A stretch of 9,269 nt of DNA from Candidatus Rifleibacteriota bacterium (lineage in GTDB: Bacteria > Muiribacteriota > Ozemobacteria > Ozemobacterales > Ozemobacteraceae): assembly GCA_028691595.1 (NCBI GenBank), contig JAQUZA010000107.1, positions 1 through 9,269 on the forward strand. The letters run 5' to 3'. The notes beneath the pieces were generated by a model. The model did no database searches. It was not told the DNA's origin and was given only the letters and a program-made list of their open reading frames with translations. This document shows, piece after piece, positions 7,817 to 9,269 of the stretch (within the stretch, counting starts at the first letter, position 1; each line of letters opens with the position of its first letter). The position numbers and the translations under genes are program-made.

Positions 7817-7861
7817 GATTCCTCCGTGAATCATTTGAAAATTAATTTCGCATCCTTGCGA
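7817..7861 (-). promoter_or_regulatory. FlaC leader: two CsrA-type hairpins, one over the Shine-Dalgarno
   Basis: Minus-strand 7817-7832 folds as GATTC-ACGGAG-GAATC. Minus-strand 7848-7861 folds as TCGCA-AGGA-TGCGA and contains CAAGGATG, again a full match to the CsrA core. Compared with FlaB, both stem arms of the upstream hairpin change together (GCGC/GCGC to TCGC/GCGA) while the loop is kept. Such covariation supports a selected RNA structure. Confidence 0.62.
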
Positions 7862-7872
7862 TAGGGCGATAA

Positions 7873-7898
7873 AGTATAAAGAAACGAATTCTCGTCAA
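7873..7898 (-). promoter_or_regulatory. Possible promoter for FlaC
   Basis: Minus strand has TTGACG (7893-7898) and TATACT (7873-7878), both close to sigma-70 boxes but only 14 bases apart, which is short. No good sigma-28 match is seen here. Transcription from it would begin just before the upstream CsrA-type hairpin. Weak call. Confidence 0.22.
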
Positions 7899-7906
7899 GA
7901 AGATTT

Positions 7907-8107
7907 TTACATTTTTTTCAAATGGTGAAAACCCTGACTGAAAAAGGCTTTAGCCGAAGTGTTGGTTGAAAGGCCGCCCGAGGCTGCCTCAAATAGCGTC
8001 TGCAAACCATGGTGACCCGAAAAAAGGTCGAGAAAAGCTCTTACCAGGTTGAAACGCCGGCGAGTGCAACGCATGCGCCAGATGTACAAAGAAAACGGTA
8101 TCAGCAT
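7907..8107 (-). CDS. 66-codon ORF behind an orphan flagellin leader; real gene or remnant
   Basis: The ORF (66 aa, begins MLIPFSLYIWRMRCTRRR, ends FFSQGFHHLKKM) starts seven bases after GGAGG, in a leader identical over 22 bases to the FlaB leader. The translation start is therefore as good as that of the flagellins. The protein does not resemble flagellin or any family I recognise. It starts hydrophobic (residues 2-10), then has a basic cluster RMRCTRRR at 11-18 and a mixed tail. The composition (Trp, Cys, His pairs, many Arg) is unlike the flagellins and could equally be random translation. It contains one 16-base match to FlaD, in the same frame and encoding STNTS. Options are a small regulated protein, a decayed or replaced flagellin, or a non-coding tail of a regulatory RNA. 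Existence of the leader is sure; coding function is not. Confidence 0.35.
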   Translation of the reverse strand: MLIPFSLYIWRMRCTRRRFNLVRAFLDLFSGHHGLQTLFEAASGGLSTNTSAKAFFSQGFHHLKKM

Positions 8108-8110
8108 ATT

Positions 8111-8148
8111 GATTCCTCCATGAATCAGCTCACATACTTCCCTGTGTG
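8111..8148 (-). promoter_or_regulatory. Orphan flagellin-type leader with both CsrA-type hairpins
   Basis: Minus-strand 8111-8126 is identical to the FlaB Shine-Dalgarno hairpin (GATTC-ATGGAG-GAATC). Minus-strand 8131-8148 can fold as CACACA-GGGAAG-TATGTG with one C.A mismatch, placing ACAGGGA across stem and loop. Its stem sequence is unlike that of the flagellin leaders, but the GGGA motif is kept. It precedes the 66-codon ORF and not a flagellin. Confidence 0.55.
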
Positions 8149-8169
8149 TGATAGCTCGTTACTGAAACC

Positions 8170-8197
8170 GTTTCGGCACAAAGCACAAATTTATTTA
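8170..8197 (-). promoter_or_regulatory. Sigma-28-like promoter of the orphan leader
   Basis: Minus strand reads TAAA (8194-8197), 16 bases, then GCCGAAAC (8170-8177). TAAA and GCCGA fit the flagellar sigma-28 consensus, and this is the best sigma-28 match in the window. It lies between the FlaD terminator and the orphan leader, so the orphan unit appears able to start its own transcript. A GAAAC-G-GTTTC dyad overlaps the -10 box. Confidence 0.42.
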
Positions 8198-8208
8198 GCA
8201 ATTTTTGC

Positions 8209-8252
8209 AAAAAAAAATTCTGCCGCCAAAAGCAGAGCTTTTAGCGGCAGAA
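8209..8252 (-). terminator. Intrinsic terminator of FlaD
   Basis: Arms 8218-8233 and 8237-8252 form a 16-pair stem (one pair is G.U in the minus-strand RNA) with a three-base loop, followed in minus direction by nine U (8209-8217). It lies 30 bp after the FlaD stop and cuts FlaD off from the orphan unit. Confidence 0.92.
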
Positions 8253-8282
8253 ATCTTAAAACTTATTGAATTATTCTAGCTT

Positions 8283-9269
8283 TTACTGACCGAGCAGTGA
8301 GAGAACACTCTGTGGAACCATGTTTGCCTGAGCCAGCATTGCGGTGCCGGACTGAGAAACGATCTGATTACGTGTGAACTCGATCATTTCCATGGCGATA
8401 TCAGCGTCTCTGATGCGTGATTCAGCTGAGGTCAGGTTGCTTGAAGTATTCTGCAGATTGCTGATTGAGTATTCGAGACGATTCTGGAAAGCACCCAGTT
8501 TGGATCTTTCGGCAGATACGGTATCAAGAGCCTTGTTGAGTTTGCTCAGAGCAGTCTGGGCACCCTCAACGCTGGTCATATCAAGCTTGTCGATTCCGAG
8601 GGCTTTTGAAGACATATCGCCCATTGATATCTGCATGCTCTGACCGGCATCGGCACCAATCTGAAACTGAGGTTTGTTATCTACAACATGAAGTTTGAAG
8701 TTGGTATCGCCAGAGCCTTTGGCAGTGCCATTGGTAAGACCGAACTTGTCGAGAGCATCCTGTTCGTTGACAAGAAGAGTAATTCTGCTCTGAATCGGGT
8801 CGGCACCGCTGACGTTTTCCTGGCCAAGTCTGGTAGAGGTGAATGCCAGAGAACCATTTACCGCATCCATCCGGGCATTAACATCAGCAACATCAAGTTG
8901 AGAGTTAACTGTAGCTTCGAAGGCTTCAATTTCGACCATATCTGCGACTTCGCGGTCAGCCTCGGTTGTGTAAGCTGCAATACTAACAGTATCGCCTTCT
9001 GCATCTGTCAGATCGAATGTTACAGCAGTACCGCCAGCAGTATGATAGGTGCTAAAACCAGTAACGGCTTTGGACTCATCTTTATCGCCCTGAACGAAAC
9101 CATTGGCAAGCTGATCCATGATACCAAGCTGATCAGCAAGTGCGGCAGAGATTTCGATTGTCGAAGTGTTGGTTGAAGTCGGGGGTTCGTAAGAAAGACG
9201 TATTTCGCCGTCTGCTACGGTTGCCGAGAGACCATCAACACCAACTGCCTCGATCCGCGCGTTGATAGA
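8283..9269 (-). CDS. Large flagellin, 3' part only (FlaD of this array), cut by window edge
   Basis: C-terminal 328 codons of a fourth flagellin; the frame stays open to base 9269, so the 5' part lies outside the window. An internal ATG at 9119 is not the start: the 50 codons upstream of it are in frame and match the other paralogues (GLSATVADGEIRLSYEPP corresponds to GLSAAVDNGEIRLSYQRP in FlaA). The visible part covers the end of the second and all of the third Flagellin_IN-like unit (SLAFTSTRLGQENVSG), the link SGDTNFKLHVVDNKPQFQIG and the complete C-terminal helical region. That region has ESRIRDADIAMEMIEFTRNQ and ends in PQSVLSLLGQ. By comparison with its neighbours the whole protein should be about 740-760 aa. 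A long perfect terminator hairpin lies 30 bp after the stop. No cysteine is seen in this part. Confidence 0.96.
   Translation of the reverse strand, partial: SINARIEAVGVDGLSATVADGEIRLSYEPPTSTNTSTIEISAALADQLGIMDQLANGFVQGDKDESKAVTGFSTYHTAGGTAVTFDLTDAEGDTVSIAAYTTEADREVADMVEIEAFEATVNSQLDVADVNARMDAVNGSLAFTSTRLGQENVSGADPIQSRITLLVNEQDALDKFGLTNGTAKGSGDTNFKLHVVDNKPQFQIGADAGQSMQISMGDMSSKALGIDKLDMTSVEGAQTALSKLNKALDTVSAERSKLGAFQNRLEYSISNLQNTSSNLTSAESRIRDADIAMEMIEFTRNQIVSQSGTAMLAQANMVPQSVLSLLGQ

Larger units (their letters stand above)
369..9269 (-). repeat. Tandem paralogous flagellin array
   Basis: Four head-to-tail flagellin copies with near-identical Shine-Dalgarno leaders (CATATTGATTCCTCC on the plus strand before FlaA, FlaB and the orphan; a slightly changed form before FlaC). 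Terminal coding regions are highly alike and central regions less so, the pattern expected of tandem duplication followed by divergence of exposed parts. Confidence 0.85.

Noticed and set aside
7941..7955. GGCT-AA-AGCC followed by five T on the minus strand inside the orphan ORF, a possible early terminator
   Set aside because: The usable stem is only three to four pairs with a minimal loop, too weak for an intrinsic terminator.
8009..8269. Plus-strand 86-codon ORF across the orphan leader and FlaD terminator
   Set aside because: It reads through a clear minus-strand terminator hairpin and promoter and leader signals, and has no ribosome site of its own that I can see.
9117..9119. ATG at 9119 as the start of the fourth flagellin
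   Set aside because: Fifty upstream codons are open, in frame and homologous to the other flagellins, and no ribosome site precedes this ATG.

Overview
The window is a minus-strand tandem array of large bacterial flagellin genes. Three are complete: 369-2639 (756 aa), 2876-5107 (743 aa) and 5548-7812 (754 aa). A fourth, 8283 to the right edge, is cut by the window end and shows its last 328 codons. In transcription order (right to left) I call them FlaD (partial), FlaC, FlaB and FlaA; these are local labels, not recognised gene names. All carry the conserved flagellin N- and C-terminal helical regions where visible, flanking a central domain of about 450-480 aa. That makes them much longer than the common 270-500 aa flagellins. 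No other convincing long gene is present on either strand.

The organism is a flagellated bacterium of moderate GC content. The terminal domains are of ordinary bacterial type and do not fix the phylum. The long shared central domain and the multiplied flagellins recall deep-branching environmental lineages (a Riflebacteria/Ozemobacteria-like or spirochaete-related origin is only a guess). Nothing suggests a phage, plasmid or insertion sequence.

Layout from left to right: 1-368 is non-coding, with an imperfect hairpin and a strong plus-strand terminator (276-303) that probably ends a convergent gene outside the window. FlaA, the most divergent copy, follows. A 236-bp gap holds the FlaA leader and promoter region and the FlaB terminator (2823-2849). 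FlaB is next, then a 440-bp gap with the FlaB leader, a possible sigma-28 promoter and several dyads but no clear FlaC terminator. FlaC is followed by a 470-bp gap containing an unexpected extra copy of the flagellin leader. This copy drives only a 66-codon ORF (7907-8107) unrelated to flagellin. The FlaD terminator (8209-8252) and FlaD close the window.

The most interesting signal is in the leaders. All three visible flagellin leaders, and the orphan one, share a two-hairpin design. The Shine-Dalgarno GGAG sits in the loop of a GATTC/GAATC stem. Just upstream is a second hairpin whose loop carries AGGGA or AAGGA, inside CA(A/G)GGA(T/C)G in the flagellin leaders. This matches the known CsrA recognition element and copies the logic of the Bacillus subtilis hag leader, where CsrA represses flagellin translation and FliW relieves it. 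The inferred picture is a set of separately promoted flagellin transcripts under common translational control, plus one orphan unit that has the control region without the flagellin.
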